Assembly: GCF_007431345.1 (NCBI RefSeq)
Contig: NZ_CP041730.1
Span: 1-64,000 of the forward strand
Direction: 5' to 3'
DNA from: Chitinimonas arctica
GTDB taxonomy: Bacteria > Pseudomonadota > Gammaproteobacteria > Burkholderiales > Chitinimonadaceae
DNA length: 64,000 bases
Part shown: in pieces, positions 35,101 through 42,483 of the stretch
Position numbering within the stretch: the stretch's first letter is position 1
Layout of the letters: each line of letters begins with the position of its first letter
Translations under genes and position numbers: made by a program
Notes under the pieces: model-generated
Told to the model about the DNA's origin: nothing
The model's database searches: none
What the model saw: the letters and a program-made list of their open reading frames with translations, nothing else

Positions 35101-36032
35101 TGTTGATTGGCACGCCCCAGTTAATGGCACGGGCCAGCGAGCTCGTCGATCCTCAGAGAGGCGAAAATAATCTTCAGTCCGAACTTGCGCATATTCGCGG
35201 GCGAGTGGCGCGGGCAACCGCCCGCTCGGTTCCTCCCTGCCTGATCCCGGTGCTGTATCAGGGTACGGCAGAAACCGCCTTTCCGACGGATTTGCGACAT
35301 GGCTGGCTCAATATGTGCGAATCGGCCAGCTATGAGCAAGCGATGGCGGCACCTGAGGCCGGTCTGATCCCGCGCCTATTTGGCCTGCTCGATGATGTGG
35401 CTTACCGCCATGCCTACCAGACTTGGCAAGATCGACTGGCACTTAGCCAGACGGCCCGGACAACGTACGCCGCCGGCGAAGCCCCACGCGCCTTCGGCGA
35501 CTTCCTTAGCGCCGCCAACGCGCTCTTTGCGCGCCGCCAGGTGCCCACGCCGATCTGCTATCTCAGCCATGCCGAGGAAACCGATCCACGGCTGGCCGCG
35601 CGGATCGACACGCTGGCAAGCGATCTCGGCCGGCTGGGCCTCACCGTCTGGCGGAGGGATCCGGCACAAGTCCAGCATGCCGACTTTGTACTGCTGATCG
35701 GCAGCCCCGCCTGGAAAGAGCAGGTGGATCAGCAGGACAGTCCAATTGGACAGCCGCTAAGACAGCTGGACCAGGCCCGGCAGCCGGTGGAAAAGGTGCC
35801 CTTGTTGTTCGAAGGGACCTTCGACAGTGCTTTCCCTGAGGCAACTAAGCGCTTGCTGATACACGATTTCAGGCAACCGGACCGCTACTATCGCGAGATG
35901 GCCCAGCTGATCAATCCACGCGGCCTGATCCCGCAATTGTTCGAGATCCGCCGCCACGACAAGGCGTATGCCGATCTGTATCGGGGCTTGGACGACGCGC
36001 TGACGCTAATTGATCGCAAGCAATGCAACTGA
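32184..36032 (+). CDS. LRR-TPR-coiled coil-TIR/SEFIR-like multidomain protein
   Basis: A 1282-aa protein without signal peptide or membrane segment. Residues about 40-580 hold some 19 leucine-rich repeats of 28 aa (unit type CLTSLDLGSNKIGDSGAQAL), the ribonuclease-inhibitor/NLR class. Residues 590-700 contain two TPR-like helix pairs, and 700-870 a charged coiled coil. Residues from about 911 form a TIR/SEFIR-like domain (CFISYAWEKDPAANK at 914, TVYLDIIHLSGDI, MLLIGTP, NNLQSELAHI with the likely catalytic-site Glu). From about 1123 there is a shorter copy (ICYLSHAEETDP, VLLIGSPAW) lacking that Glu. No NTPase domain. The chosen ATG follows GGAGAAGGA. Defence sensor-NADase or host-targeted effector are both possible. 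Confidence 0.8.
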   Translation: MLPVFAAAPHVSTPDWADRLEEIDDPEVRTEIRRLAENDPTLTELALRDKWIDNRSAQVLALTLAQNRCLTTFDLRGKYIDCDGVQTLAPALAQNRCLTSLSLHNNQIGESGAQAMAEALAQNGCLTTFDLSSNHIGDNGAQALAKALAQNGRLTLLNLHYNWICDSGAQALACVLGQNRCLTTLDLSFNEIGARGTQGLAEALAQNGCLTSLNLGYNKLDASGAQALAKALAQNGCLTSLDLGSNKIGDSGAQALAEALAQNRCLRTLDLRCNFIFNNGAQTLADALKQNACLTSLDLGHNRIGPSGARALADALAQNGCLTSLDLGHNMMISDSGAQALAEALAQNHCLTTFDLGGNHVGDNGAQTLADALGHGYLTSLDLSSNHIGDNGAQALAKVLAQNCCLTTLDLGFNKIGASGARALSVALAQNDCLTTLDLGWNQIGASGALVLVEELIGASGALAMALAQNRCLTTLDLGHNQLGARGVQPLASVLAQNGCLTTLRLGDNQIGASGAQALAGALSQNGSLTSLYLDSYQIGKDNNQIGDSGAQALAGALAQNRCLTRLDLDGDKIDNSGAQRAIKAALTRNEKAAKAQSQTLFLQGQQYAAAGDVQQAAERFRQALRLGIGYLDRKPIQAALDPVQKQLKQADQHAKSGQAHLQAQRYEQAQAAFAQALAICRDHASAQKGLQLAREQMITALRNQLEQEAQWRQTCQARHEKQQATLNAQVEGNATKLADNAHQLEALHREAGLAARSWFSWAKQARLQQRIAELEQDKTQLTNERDALQTRLVGLALRVELLAQEQEQTAMNTPKTTLTTPKSFPQLQASLRRSEKDLINREGECRSKATKLRRAMEIADQAEADLLKIQSDIRAQGERIALQQCFGLTAEASAFKLYLGQVKRLCTHSPPSCFISYAWEKDPAANKTLQAFLLRLQGDLEKLGATVYLDIIHLSGDIQAYMQTINRCEQMLLIGTPQLMARASELVDPQRGENNLQSELAHIRGRVARATARSVPPCLIPVLYQGTAETAFPTDLRHGWLNMCESASYEQAMAAPEAGLIPRLFGLLDDVAYRHAYQTWQDRLALSQTARTTYAAGEAPRAFGDFLSAANALFARRQVPTPICYLSHAEETDPRLAARIDTLASDLGRLGLTVWRRDPAQVQHADFVLLIGSPAWKEQVDQQDSPIGQPLRQLDQARQPVEKVPLLFEGTFDSAFPEATKRLLIHDFRQPDRYYREMAQLINPRGLIPQLFEIRRHDKAYADLYRGLDDALTLIDRKQCN
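32310..33930 (+). repeat. 84-bp coding repeats (leucine-rich repeats)
   Basis: About 19 in-frame tandem units of 84 bp, each with a near-identical 'CTGGCGCAGAAT' core followed by codons for xCLTxLDL. Unit lengths are disturbed near 33170 (one extra codon), 33540-33580 (a partial unit) and 33790-33820 (a short internal duplication), signs of recombination between units. Confidence 0.85.
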
Positions 36033-36118
36033 CCCGCATCGTCGGCGACCAGCACTTGCTGGCAGCTGCCCCTCGACGGTTGCCAGCGCTTCAGCCGCCT
36101 TTTCGCCAAGCAAAACAT

Positions 36119-36151
36119 AAAAAAGGGACGCCACCATCGCGTCCCTTTTTT
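36119..36151. terminator. bidirectional terminator between the LRR-TIR gene and aspS
   Basis: GGGACGC (36125-36131) and GCGTCCC (36139-36145) pair around a 7-nt loop, flanked by six A on the left and six T on the right, so it works for both convergent genes. Confidence 0.9.
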
Positions 36152-36165
36152 CATGCTCTCGCTGC

Positions 36166-37956
36166 TTAGGCGGGCTGCTGAGTATTCCGCAGCCGGATAT
36201 GCAGTTCACGCAATTGCTTCTCGTCCACCGAGTTCGGCGCCTGGGTCAGCAGGCACTGGGCACGCTGGGTCTTCGGGAAGGCGATCACATCGCGGATCGA
36301 CTCGGCACCGGCCATCAAGGTGACCAAGCGGTCCAGGCCGAAGGCCAGGCCACCGTGGGGTGGCGCACCGTACTGCAGGTTTTCCAGCAGGAAGCCGAAT
36401 TTGTTCTGCGCTTCTTCCGGTCCGATGTTCAGTGCTTCGAATACGGTCGATTGCATGTCGGCGCTGTGGATACGCACCGAACCACCGCCCATTTCCCAGC
36501 CGTTCAACACCATATCGTAGGCGCGTGCCTTGCACTTGCCCGGGTCGGTCTTGAGCAGTTCGATATGTTCGACCTTGGGGCTGGTGAACGGGTGGTGGCA
36601 AGCCGTCCAGCGCTTGCTGTCCTCGTCGTATTCGAACATGGGGAAGTCCACCACCCACAGGGGTTTCCACTCGCGGGTGAAGTAACCGCCGACCTCGCCC
36701 TTTTCATGGCCGATCTTCAGGCGCAGGGCGCCGATCGCTTCGTTCACGATCTTGGCCTTGTCGGCGCCGAAGAACACGATATCGCCGTTCTGCGCACCGG
36801 TGCGTTCGATCACCGCCGCCAATGCCTCGGGCGACAGGTTCTTGACGATAGGCGACTGCAGGCCGGTTTCGTTAGGCTGGGTGACGTCGTTGACCTTGAT
36901 ATAGGCCAGGCCGCGCGCACCGTAGATGCCAACGAACTGCGTCCACGCATCGATTTCGGAACGGGTAAAGGCGGCGCCGCCAGGAATGCGCAGGCCAACC
37001 ACACGGCCGCCTTCCATATTGGCGGCGGCGCTGAATACCTTGAACGCCACGTCCTTCATGACATCGGTCAGTTCGGTGAACTTCAGGGTCACCCGCATAT
37101 CGGGCTTGTCCGAACCGTAATTGAACATGGCATCGTCGTACTGCATGCGCGGGAACTTGCCCAGTTCGACACCGATGGCTTCCTTGAAGACGTGGCGGGC
37201 CATTTCCTCGGTCACATCCATGATCTCGTCTTCGCTCAGGAAGGACGTTTCGATATCGATCTGGGTGAATTCGGGCTGGCGATCGGCGCGCAGGTCTTCA
37301 TCGCGGAAGCATTTGGTGATCTGGTAGTAGCGGTCGAAACCGGCCACCATCAACAGCTGCTTGAACAGCTGCGGCGATTGCGGCAGGGCAAAGAACTGGC
37401 CATCGTGCACCCGGCTCGGCACCAGGTAGTCACGCGCGCCTTCCGGGGTCGAGCGGGTCAACATCGGCGTTTCGATATCGATAAAGCCGCGCGAGTCGAG
37501 GAAGTTACGCACCAAAAGCGCTACCTTGTACCGCAGGCGCAGGTTCTTTTGCATCTGCGGCCGGCGCAGATCGATCACCCGGTGTTGCAGGCGGGTCATT
37601 TCGCTGAGGTTTTCCTCATCGATCTGGAACGGTGGCGTCAGTGCGGCGTTCAGGATGGTGAGCTGCTTGGCCAGGATCTCGATTTCGCCCGAAACCAGGT
37701 TGGCGTTGGTCGTGCCGGCCGGACGCTCGCGCACGATGCCGCTGATTTCGATCACGAATTCGGAGCGGACGGTATTGGCCAGGGCGAAGGCTTCCGGGGT
37801 ATCCGGATCGATCACCACCTGAACCAGGCCTTCGCGATCACGCAGATCGATAAAGATCACGCCGCCATGGTCGCGGCGGCGATGTGCCCAGCCTTTGACG
37901 GTGACGGTTTGGGATAAAAAACGCTTGTCGATCAAGCCGCAATAGTCGGTACGCAT
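36166..37956 (-). CDS. aspS: aspartyl-tRNA synthetase
   Basis: A 596-aa class II synthetase charging tRNA-Asp (and in organisms without AsnRS also tRNA-Asn). The N-terminal OB-fold anticodon-binding domain starts MRTDYCGLIDKRFLSQTVTV and includes GWAHRRRDHGGVIFIDLRDR. Motif 2 (FRDEDLRADRQPEFTQID) lies near residue 217. The bacterial GAD insertion spans about 290-420, and motif 3 (GLAFGLDRLVTLMAG) lies near 535. Full bacterial length and intact. Downstream of fmdB and DUF502 on the same strand, a conserved proteobacterial order. Confidence 0.97.
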   Translation of the reverse strand: MRTDYCGLIDKRFLSQTVTVKGWAHRRRDHGGVIFIDLRDREGLVQVVIDPDTPEAFALANTVRSEFVIEISGIVRERPAGTTNANLVSGEIEILAKQLTILNAALTPPFQIDEENLSEMTRLQHRVIDLRRPQMQKNLRLRYKVALLVRNFLDSRGFIDIETPMLTRSTPEGARDYLVPSRVHDGQFFALPQSPQLFKQLLMVAGFDRYYQITKCFRDEDLRADRQPEFTQIDIETSFLSEDEIMDVTEEMARHVFKEAIGVELGKFPRMQYDDAMFNYGSDKPDMRVTLKFTELTDVMKDVAFKVFSAAANMEGGRVVGLRIPGGAAFTRSEIDAWTQFVGIYGARGLAYIKVNDVTQPNETGLQSPIVKNLSPEALAAVIERTGAQNGDIVFFGADKAKIVNEAIGALRLKIGHEKGEVGGYFTREWKPLWVVDFPMFEYDEDSKRWTACHHPFTSPKVEHIELLKTDPGKCKARAYDMVLNGWEMGGGSVRIHSADMQSTVFEALNIGPEEAQNKFGFLLENLQYGAPPHGGLAFGLDRLVTLMAGAESIRDVIAFPKTQRAQCLLTQAPNSVDEKQLRELHIRLRNTQQPA

Positions 37957-38046
37957 GGCAGTTCCATTTAGCTTTGGCCGGTAAGGCCAGGATTTTTCGT
38001 TATATTCGTTAGCGGATTGGGTTTAACGGGCTAGGCCGGCGTGCGC

Positions 38047-38709
38047 CTAGCCCGGTAGATTCGGCTCGACGATCTTGGGACGAATCACCGGCTTGCATGG
38101 CCCCTGGCCATCTCCACCCTTGCTCGCAGGGGCGACCACGCCCATGGAAATCACATACTTGAGCGCTTCATCCACGCTCATATCCAGCTCTATCGTGGCG
38201 GTCTTCTTGACCACCATGAAATAGCCTGAAGTCGGGTTCGGGGTGGTCGGCACATAGACCGAAACATGCTCGCCATCCAGCTGGCAGGCCAGCTCCGCCG
38301 CAGGCGCACCGGTCAGGAAAGCCACCGTCCAGGCATCCGAATGGGGGAACCGCACCAGCAGCGCCTTGCGGAAGGCTTGGCCGGAATCGGACAGCACGGT
38401 ATCGGAAACCTGTTTGACGCTACCGTAGATCGACTTCACCACGGGAATGCGGTTAAGCAGGTCCTCCCACATCTTGACCAGGCGCTGTCCCAGGATATTG
38501 GCCGTCAGAAAACCGGTCGCCAGGACAATAAAGAACACGCCGAACACGCCCAGGCCAGGGATATGCACCCCCATCAGGTCGCGCGGCCGGCTGCCTTCCG
38601 GCAACCACAGCAAAATACTATCCATTGCACCGACCAAGGTACTGACCACCCACAGGGTGATGCCCAGCGGCACCCAGATCAGCAAGCCGGTGACGAAATA
38701 GCGCTTCAT
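38047..38709 (-). CDS. DUF502 family membrane protein
   Basis: A 220-aa inner-membrane protein of the DUF502 family, function unknown. Two N-terminal hydrophobic segments (FVTGLLIWVPLGITLWVVST and 'GVFGVFFIVLATGFLTANIL') are followed by the conserved 'NRIPVVKSIYGSVKQVSDTV' and 'RFPHSDAWTVAFLTGAPAAE', then a beta-rich cytoplasmic domain with 'VSVYVPTTPNPTSGYFMVV'. The ATG at 38707-38709 matches family length. It lies between fmdB and aspS, the usual context, which suggests a housekeeping rather than an accessory role. Confidence 0.92.
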   Translation of the reverse strand: MKRYFVTGLLIWVPLGITLWVVSTLVGAMDSILLWLPEGSRPRDLMGVHIPGLGVFGVFFIVLATGFLTANILGQRLVKMWEDLLNRIPVVKSIYGSVKQVSDTVLSDSGQAFRKALLVRFPHSDAWTVAFLTGAPAAELACQLDGEHVSVYVPTTPNPTSGYFMVVKKTATIELDMSVDEALKYVISMGVVAPASKGGDGQGPCKPVIRPKIVEPNLPG

Positions 38710-38737
38710 GCGATAGCTTTCAAAAATGCTCGATGGA

Positions 38738-39028
38738 TCAGTGATGCGTATGGCCGCAAGCACCGGCGCCACAACCGGCGGCGGGCGTCTCGGTCGCGGC
38801 GGCAGGTGCGGCGGCCGTTGCTGCCGGCGTATTGCTGGTAGAAGACCCGCCCTTGAAGTCGGTGGCATACCATCCCGACCCCTTGAGCTGGAAACCGGCG
38901 GCGGACAGTTGCTTGGCAAAACCCTCCTGGCCGCAAGCGGGACAGGTGGTGAGAACGGGGTCGGATAGCTTGCGCAGTACCTCGGCGCGATGGCCGCAAT
39001 CGGTACATTGGTAGTCGTAGATCGGCAT
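38738..39028 (-). CDS. FmdB-family zinc ribbon protein
   Basis: A 96-aa protein with the N-terminal zinc ribbon MPIYDYQCTDCGHRAEVLRK and 'CPACG' (C8-x2-C11 ... C-x2-C), followed by 'AAGFQLKGSGWYATDF', the family's second conserved block, then an alanine-rich tail ending in a Cys/His cluster (GCGAGACGHTHH). Predicted small regulator or metal-binding protein; the biochemical role is unknown. First gene of the fmdB-DUF502-aspS set. The ATG at 39026-39028 is the family start. Confidence 0.93.
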   Translation of the reverse strand: MPIYDYQCTDCGHRAEVLRKLSDPVLTTCPACGQEGFAKQLSAAGFQLKGSGWYATDFKGGSSTSNTPAATAAAPAAATETPAAGCGAGACGHTHH

Positions 39029-39287
39029 GATGTGTTTCTCGGCGAAATCGGCGGAAGTTAAAAGCCTAATCAAAGCTGCGCATTATAGCGCAGCGCAGCA
39101 TGGCCTGTGCGCAGGATCGTAAGGTGGGCTAGCGGACTTTCAAGCCATATGTGGCGTCCGATGCAACAGCGGATTGCATGGTTTGACGCTGACGGAAATT
39201 TTGCCGTAGGCTTTCCCGTGTTGCAAATCCGGTACGCCGGTCCCACGACACCCGATCAAAAACCTTCCGTCCCCTGGAGTCTTCGTC

Positions 39288-39722
39288 ATGCGCGCCACCC
39301 TCCCCCTGCTCCGATTGCTATTGGCCGTGACCAGTTGCATGGCCCTGGCCGATGCCAGCAGCCCGGTGGGCAATTGGATGAATATCAGTGACAAGACCAA
39401 GAAAGCCGAAGCCGTCATCCAGATTTGGGAGGAGAAAGGTGAACTGCACGGCAAACTGACCAAGCTGCTCGATAGCAAGGACACGCTTTGCACCAGCTGC
39501 AAGGACGAGCGCAAGAATAAGCCGCTGATTGGCCTGGAGATCATCTGGGGCGTCAAGAAGGACGGCGATATCTGGAGCGGCGGCAAAATTCTCGACCCGG
39601 ATAGCGGCGATATCTACAGCGTCAAGATGGAATTGGCCGATGGCGGCCAGAAGCTCAAGGTCCGTGGTTTCATGGGCTTCTCCCTGCTTGGCCGCACCCA
39701 GACCTGGGTGCGCGAGCAATAA
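39288..39722 (+). CDS. DUF2147 exported protein
   Basis: A 144-aa periplasmic protein of unknown function. Signal peptide residues 1-23 (LLAVTSCMALADA). The DUF2147 lipocalin-like core is 'SPVGNWMNISDKTKKAEAVI', then 'CTSCKDERKNKPLIGLEII' with 'WSGGKILDPDSGDIYSVKM' and 'LKVRGFMGFSLLGRTQTW'. Two cysteines in CTSC could form a disulfide. GGAG lies upstream of the ATG. Family members occur in stress-response regulons in some bacteria; nothing here shows regulation. Confidence 0.9.
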   Translation: MRATLPLLRLLLAVTSCMALADASSPVGNWMNISDKTKKAEAVIQIWEEKGELHGKLTKLLDSKDTLCTSCKDERKNKPLIGLEIIWGVKKDGDIWSGGKILDPDSGDIYSVKMELADGGQKLKVRGFMGFSLLGRTQTWVREQ

Positions 39723-39770
39723 GGCTGGCCCGGGCGGCCGCCAGCCGGCCGCCCGCAATCGATCCACGTC

Positions 39771-39810
39771 CCTTCCCTTCCCTTCCCTTCCCTTCCCTTC
39801 CCTTCCCTTC
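39771..39810. repeat. pentanucleotide simple repeat (CCTTC)8
   Basis: Eight perfect copies of CCTTC, extended on both sides by partial units, lie in the 314-bp gap between the DUF2147 and TetR genes. The purine strand would read GAAGG, resembling repeated Shine-Dalgarno or triplex-forming DNA. The unit length is not a multiple of three and it lies outside any gene. Confidence 0.9.
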
Positions 39811-40036
39811 CCTCTCCTCCCGCCCAGCCAGGCACGGCTGCTCGCCCAGCGCATCCATGATTTCGCTCGCGCCGCAACCGTTGCGGCGCTGTCACTTCAC
39901 ATAGGTTTGATATATTCGCTACTGGGATTAGGATACGTCCCCTGTCCCGCCCCCGGTCCGCACACCGCCAGGAATGGCCTGCACGTTCGCTGCGAGCCGG
40001 GCAAGGTATGTCTGTCCCCTATAAGAATCCATCGCC

Positions 40037-40717
40037 ATGAACGAAATCACGCTAGATCGTCCCATTTCCGCATCAGGACGTAAATTGCAACGCAGAGGAG
40101 AGGAATCCCGCCGCAAAATACTTGACGCCACCCTGGTATTGATCGCCAGGCTGGGATTGCACGGCGTTACCCATCGGGCCATCGCGGCCGAAGCGGGGGT
40201 GCCGTTGTCGCTGACCACCTACTTTTTTAGCGGCATGAACGACCTGATCGGCCAGGCCTTCGATCATTTCGTCCAGGTGGCCGCGCCGGATAATGGCGCC
40301 TTGCGACATCAGCTGAGCGAATACCTGGATGGCTTTTCCGCCGAACAGCTGCTGCATGATCCGGCAATCCGTCAGCAGGTTTGTGCCCATGTCACGTCCC
40401 TGCTGGCCGATTTCGTGCAGGATCAGACCGCATCGCAATCGGTTGGCCTGGCTGTCGGGCTGAATTTTATGACGCAGTACCGGCTCGATCCGCCCTTGCG
40501 TGCCAAAGTGGTCAGCTACCGTGCTTCGCTGGTGGCCGGCATCACCGAACTGGCCGGCCGGGTCGGCTCTGCCCAACCGGAGACCGATGCTTCACTGGTA
40601 CTGGGCGTGATCCATCGCGTGCAGTTCGAGTGCATCAATCTGCCCACGGCCAAACCGGAAAACCTTTTGCAAGCCGAAATCGGCCGTATGCTTGCCTTGG
40701 TGTTCCGGCTGGTTTGA
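40037..40717 (+). CDS. TetR-family transcriptional regulator
   Basis: A 226-aa regulator. The N-terminal HTH is clear: RRKILDATLVLIARLGLHGV followed by THRAIAAEAGVPLSLTTYFF (residues about 25-65). The C-terminal ligand domain has features of the TetR_C groups (QTASQSVGLAVGLNFMTQYR). It faces the same way as the TSUP exporter gene 59 bp downstream, but a terminator separates them. The ligand is unknown. Upstream is the (CCTTC)8 tract. Confidence 0.9.
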   Translation: MNEITLDRPISASGRKLQRRGEESRRKILDATLVLIARLGLHGVTHRAIAAEAGVPLSLTTYFFSGMNDLIGQAFDHFVQVAAPDNGALRHQLSEYLDGFSAEQLLHDPAIRQQVCAHVTSLLADFVQDQTASQSVGLAVGLNFMTQYRLDPPLRAKVVSYRASLVAGITELAGRVGSAQPETDASLVLGVIHRVQFECINLPTAKPENLLQAEIGRMLALVFRLV

Positions 40718-40729
40718 GCTAAGCAAACC

Positions 40730-40758
40730 GCGCGGCTGTCCCCCAGCCGCGCCCTTTT
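40730..40758 (+). terminator. rho-independent terminator of the TetR gene
   Basis: GCGCGGCTG (40730-40738) pairs with CAGCCGCGC (40744-40752) around 5 nt, followed by CCTTTTC. It lies only 18 bp before the TSUP ATG. Confidence 0.75.
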
Positions 40759-40776
40759 CATGCCTCCCCCATCGCC

Positions 40777-41535
40777 ATGCTCGAACTCATCCCGCTGATC
40801 CTTATCGCTTTTTCCGCCGGGCTGATCGACGCGGCAGTGGGGGGCGGCGGTCTGGTGCAGGTTCCCGGGCTTTTTGCCACCCTGCCCAACCAATTGCCCG
40901 CCACGCTGTTCGGCACCAATAAGTTCAGCGCGATCTTCGGCACCGCGACCGCGAGCTGGCGCTATGCGCGCAGCGTCGATATCGCTTGGCGGCTGGTGAT
41001 TCCGGCCGCCCTCACCGCCTTCGTCTGCGCCTTTCTGGGCGCCATGGCGGTCAGCCATATTCCCAAGGAATGGATGCGGCCGCTGGTATTGGCGCTGCTC
41101 CTGTTCATGCTGGGCTACACCCTGCGCAAGAAGGACTTCGGCGCCATGCATCGGCCCAGCCATATCGGTCGGCGCGAGCTGGCCGTGGCGCTTGCGATAG
41201 GCGGCGCCATCGGCTTTTACGACGGCCTGTTCGGCCCCGGCACCGGCAGCTTCCTGATCTTTCTGTTTATCCGCTTTTTCGGCTTCGACTTCTTGCGCGC
41301 CTCCAGCGCGGCCAAGGTGGTCAATCTGGCCACCAACCTGGCGGCCCTTGCCTTCTTCATTCCTTCCGGCAACGTGCTCTATCGCTATGCCATTCCCATG
41401 GCCATGGCGAATATCGTCGGCGCGATGCTGGGCACCCGCCTGGCCATGAAGGGCGGAACCGTCCTGATACGCAAACTTTTCATTACCCTCGTCAGCCTGC
41501 TGATCGCCAAATTGGGCTGGAATCTTGTGCATTAG
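40777..41535 (+). CDS. TSUP (TauE/SafE) family permease
   Basis: A 252-aa inner-membrane protein with about eight hydrophobic segments. The duplicated family motif is visible: FSAGLIDAAVGGGGLVQVPG with TLFGTNKFSAIFGTATA near residue 10-60, and IGFYDGLFGPGTGSFLIFLF with 'ASSAAKVVNLATNLAALAFF' near 145-205. TSUP proteins move sulfite, sulfoacetate or similar organosulfur anions; the actual substrate is unknown. Single gene. Confidence 0.92.
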   Translation: MLELIPLILIAFSAGLIDAAVGGGGLVQVPGLFATLPNQLPATLFGTNKFSAIFGTATASWRYARSVDIAWRLVIPAALTAFVCAFLGAMAVSHIPKEWMRPLVLALLLFMLGYTLRKKDFGAMHRPSHIGRRELAVALAIGGAIGFYDGLFGPGTGSFLIFLFIRFFGFDFLRASSAAKVVNLATNLAALAFFIPSGNVLYRYAIPMAMANIVGAMLGTRLAMKGGTVLIRKLFITLVSLLIAKLGWNLVH

Positions 41536-41814
41536 CGTTGGCGACCCACGGTGTAAACCCAGGGAAACACTGATTAAATGCGCCAACGAGCGACAGCGAG
41601 GCTCCCTCGCGGCGGCGAGGGCGGGGGGAGTCGGACTAGATCAAGCGAGGGGGCGGTTCATTTGCCACTGACCGTGAACACCCGGCTCCGCCGGGTGACG
41701 GCCTGCGATTTGAATACTCGCAATATTTCAGTGTATTCCTACAAGTCCGGCGAGGTGACGATAAAATGGTATCCGCACCATCGCTTCCCCGCCCAAGATC
41801 AAGGACCCCGCTCG

Positions 41815-42297
41815 ATGCCCGCCCCCTACAAACGCCCGGAATCCGTGCTGGTCGTCATCTACACCCCCGATTTGAAGTCGCTGATCATTGAACGCACCGA
41901 CTTCAAGGATGCCTGGCAATCGGTCACCGGCAGCCTGGAAGAAGACGAAACCCCGCGCGCCACCGCCCGCCGAGAAGTGCAGGAAGAGGTCGGCATCGAT
42001 ACGGACCTGCACGAATTGCAGGACTGGGGCATCTGCAACGAGTGGGAAATCTACGAGATCTGGCGCCATCGCTACGCCCCGGGGGTGATCCAGAATACCG
42101 AACACGTTTTCGGACTGCTGGTCCCGGAGTTGTTCGAACCTACCCTGTCGGTGCGCGAGCACAGCGGCTGGCTATGGCGCGACTGGAACGTGGCCGCCGA
42201 AGCGGTATTCTCGCCGTCCAATGCAGACGCCCTGCGCCTGCTGCCGGAGATGGCCGAGAAGTTCGGCGCGCGGTTGATTCCGCAGGGAAATGCGTAG
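41815..42297 (+). CDS. nudB: dihydroneopterin triphosphate diphosphatase (Nudix), NudB
   Basis: A 160-aa Nudix hydrolase that removes pyrophosphate from dihydroneopterin triphosphate in folate synthesis. The Nudix box is perfect: G-x5-E-x7-REVQEEVGI beginning GSLEEDETPRATARREVQEE near residue 40. NudB-specific text is 'YKRPESVLVVIYTPDLKSLI' and 'EWEIYEIWRHRYAPGVIQNT' with EHVFGL. I chose the ATG at 41815; the frame is open upstream without family resemblance. nudB often directly follows aspS; here it is 3.8 kb away and on the other strand, a sign of local rearrangement. Confidence 0.9.
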   Translation: MPAPYKRPESVLVVIYTPDLKSLIIERTDFKDAWQSVTGSLEEDETPRATARREVQEEVGIDTDLHELQDWGICNEWEIYEIWRHRYAPGVIQNTEHVFGLLVPELFEPTLSVREHSGWLWRDWNVAAEAVFSPSNADALRLLPEMAEKFGARLIPQGNA

Positions 42298-42339
42298 CGA
42301 ACTGGTCTAATCTCAAACCAGACCAAGTCCACGAGAGCC

Positions 42340-42358
42340 GGGCAGCAGATCGCTGCCC
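42340..42358 (+). terminator. weak terminator hairpin after nudB
   Basis: GGGCAGC (42340-42346) and GCTGCCC (42352-42358) pair around 5 nt, followed by GCCCTTTC. Only a short T run, so termination may be partial. Confidence 0.45.
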
Positions 42359-42483
42359 GCCCTTTCATGCCGAATCGCAGCCTCCGTGTCGATCGCCCTG
42401 TCGGCGAAGCAAGGGGCGATCGGCAATGGAAGGCGCGCAATAACCGGCCGTGAGGACACGCTGAGGACGAGGAAGCCGAACGC

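Noticed and set aside
36199..37917. Long open frame (572 codons) on the plus strand opposite aspS
   Set aside because: Antisense to a certain aminoacyl-tRNA synthetase; length is explained by GC-rich codon bias and the protein has no family features.
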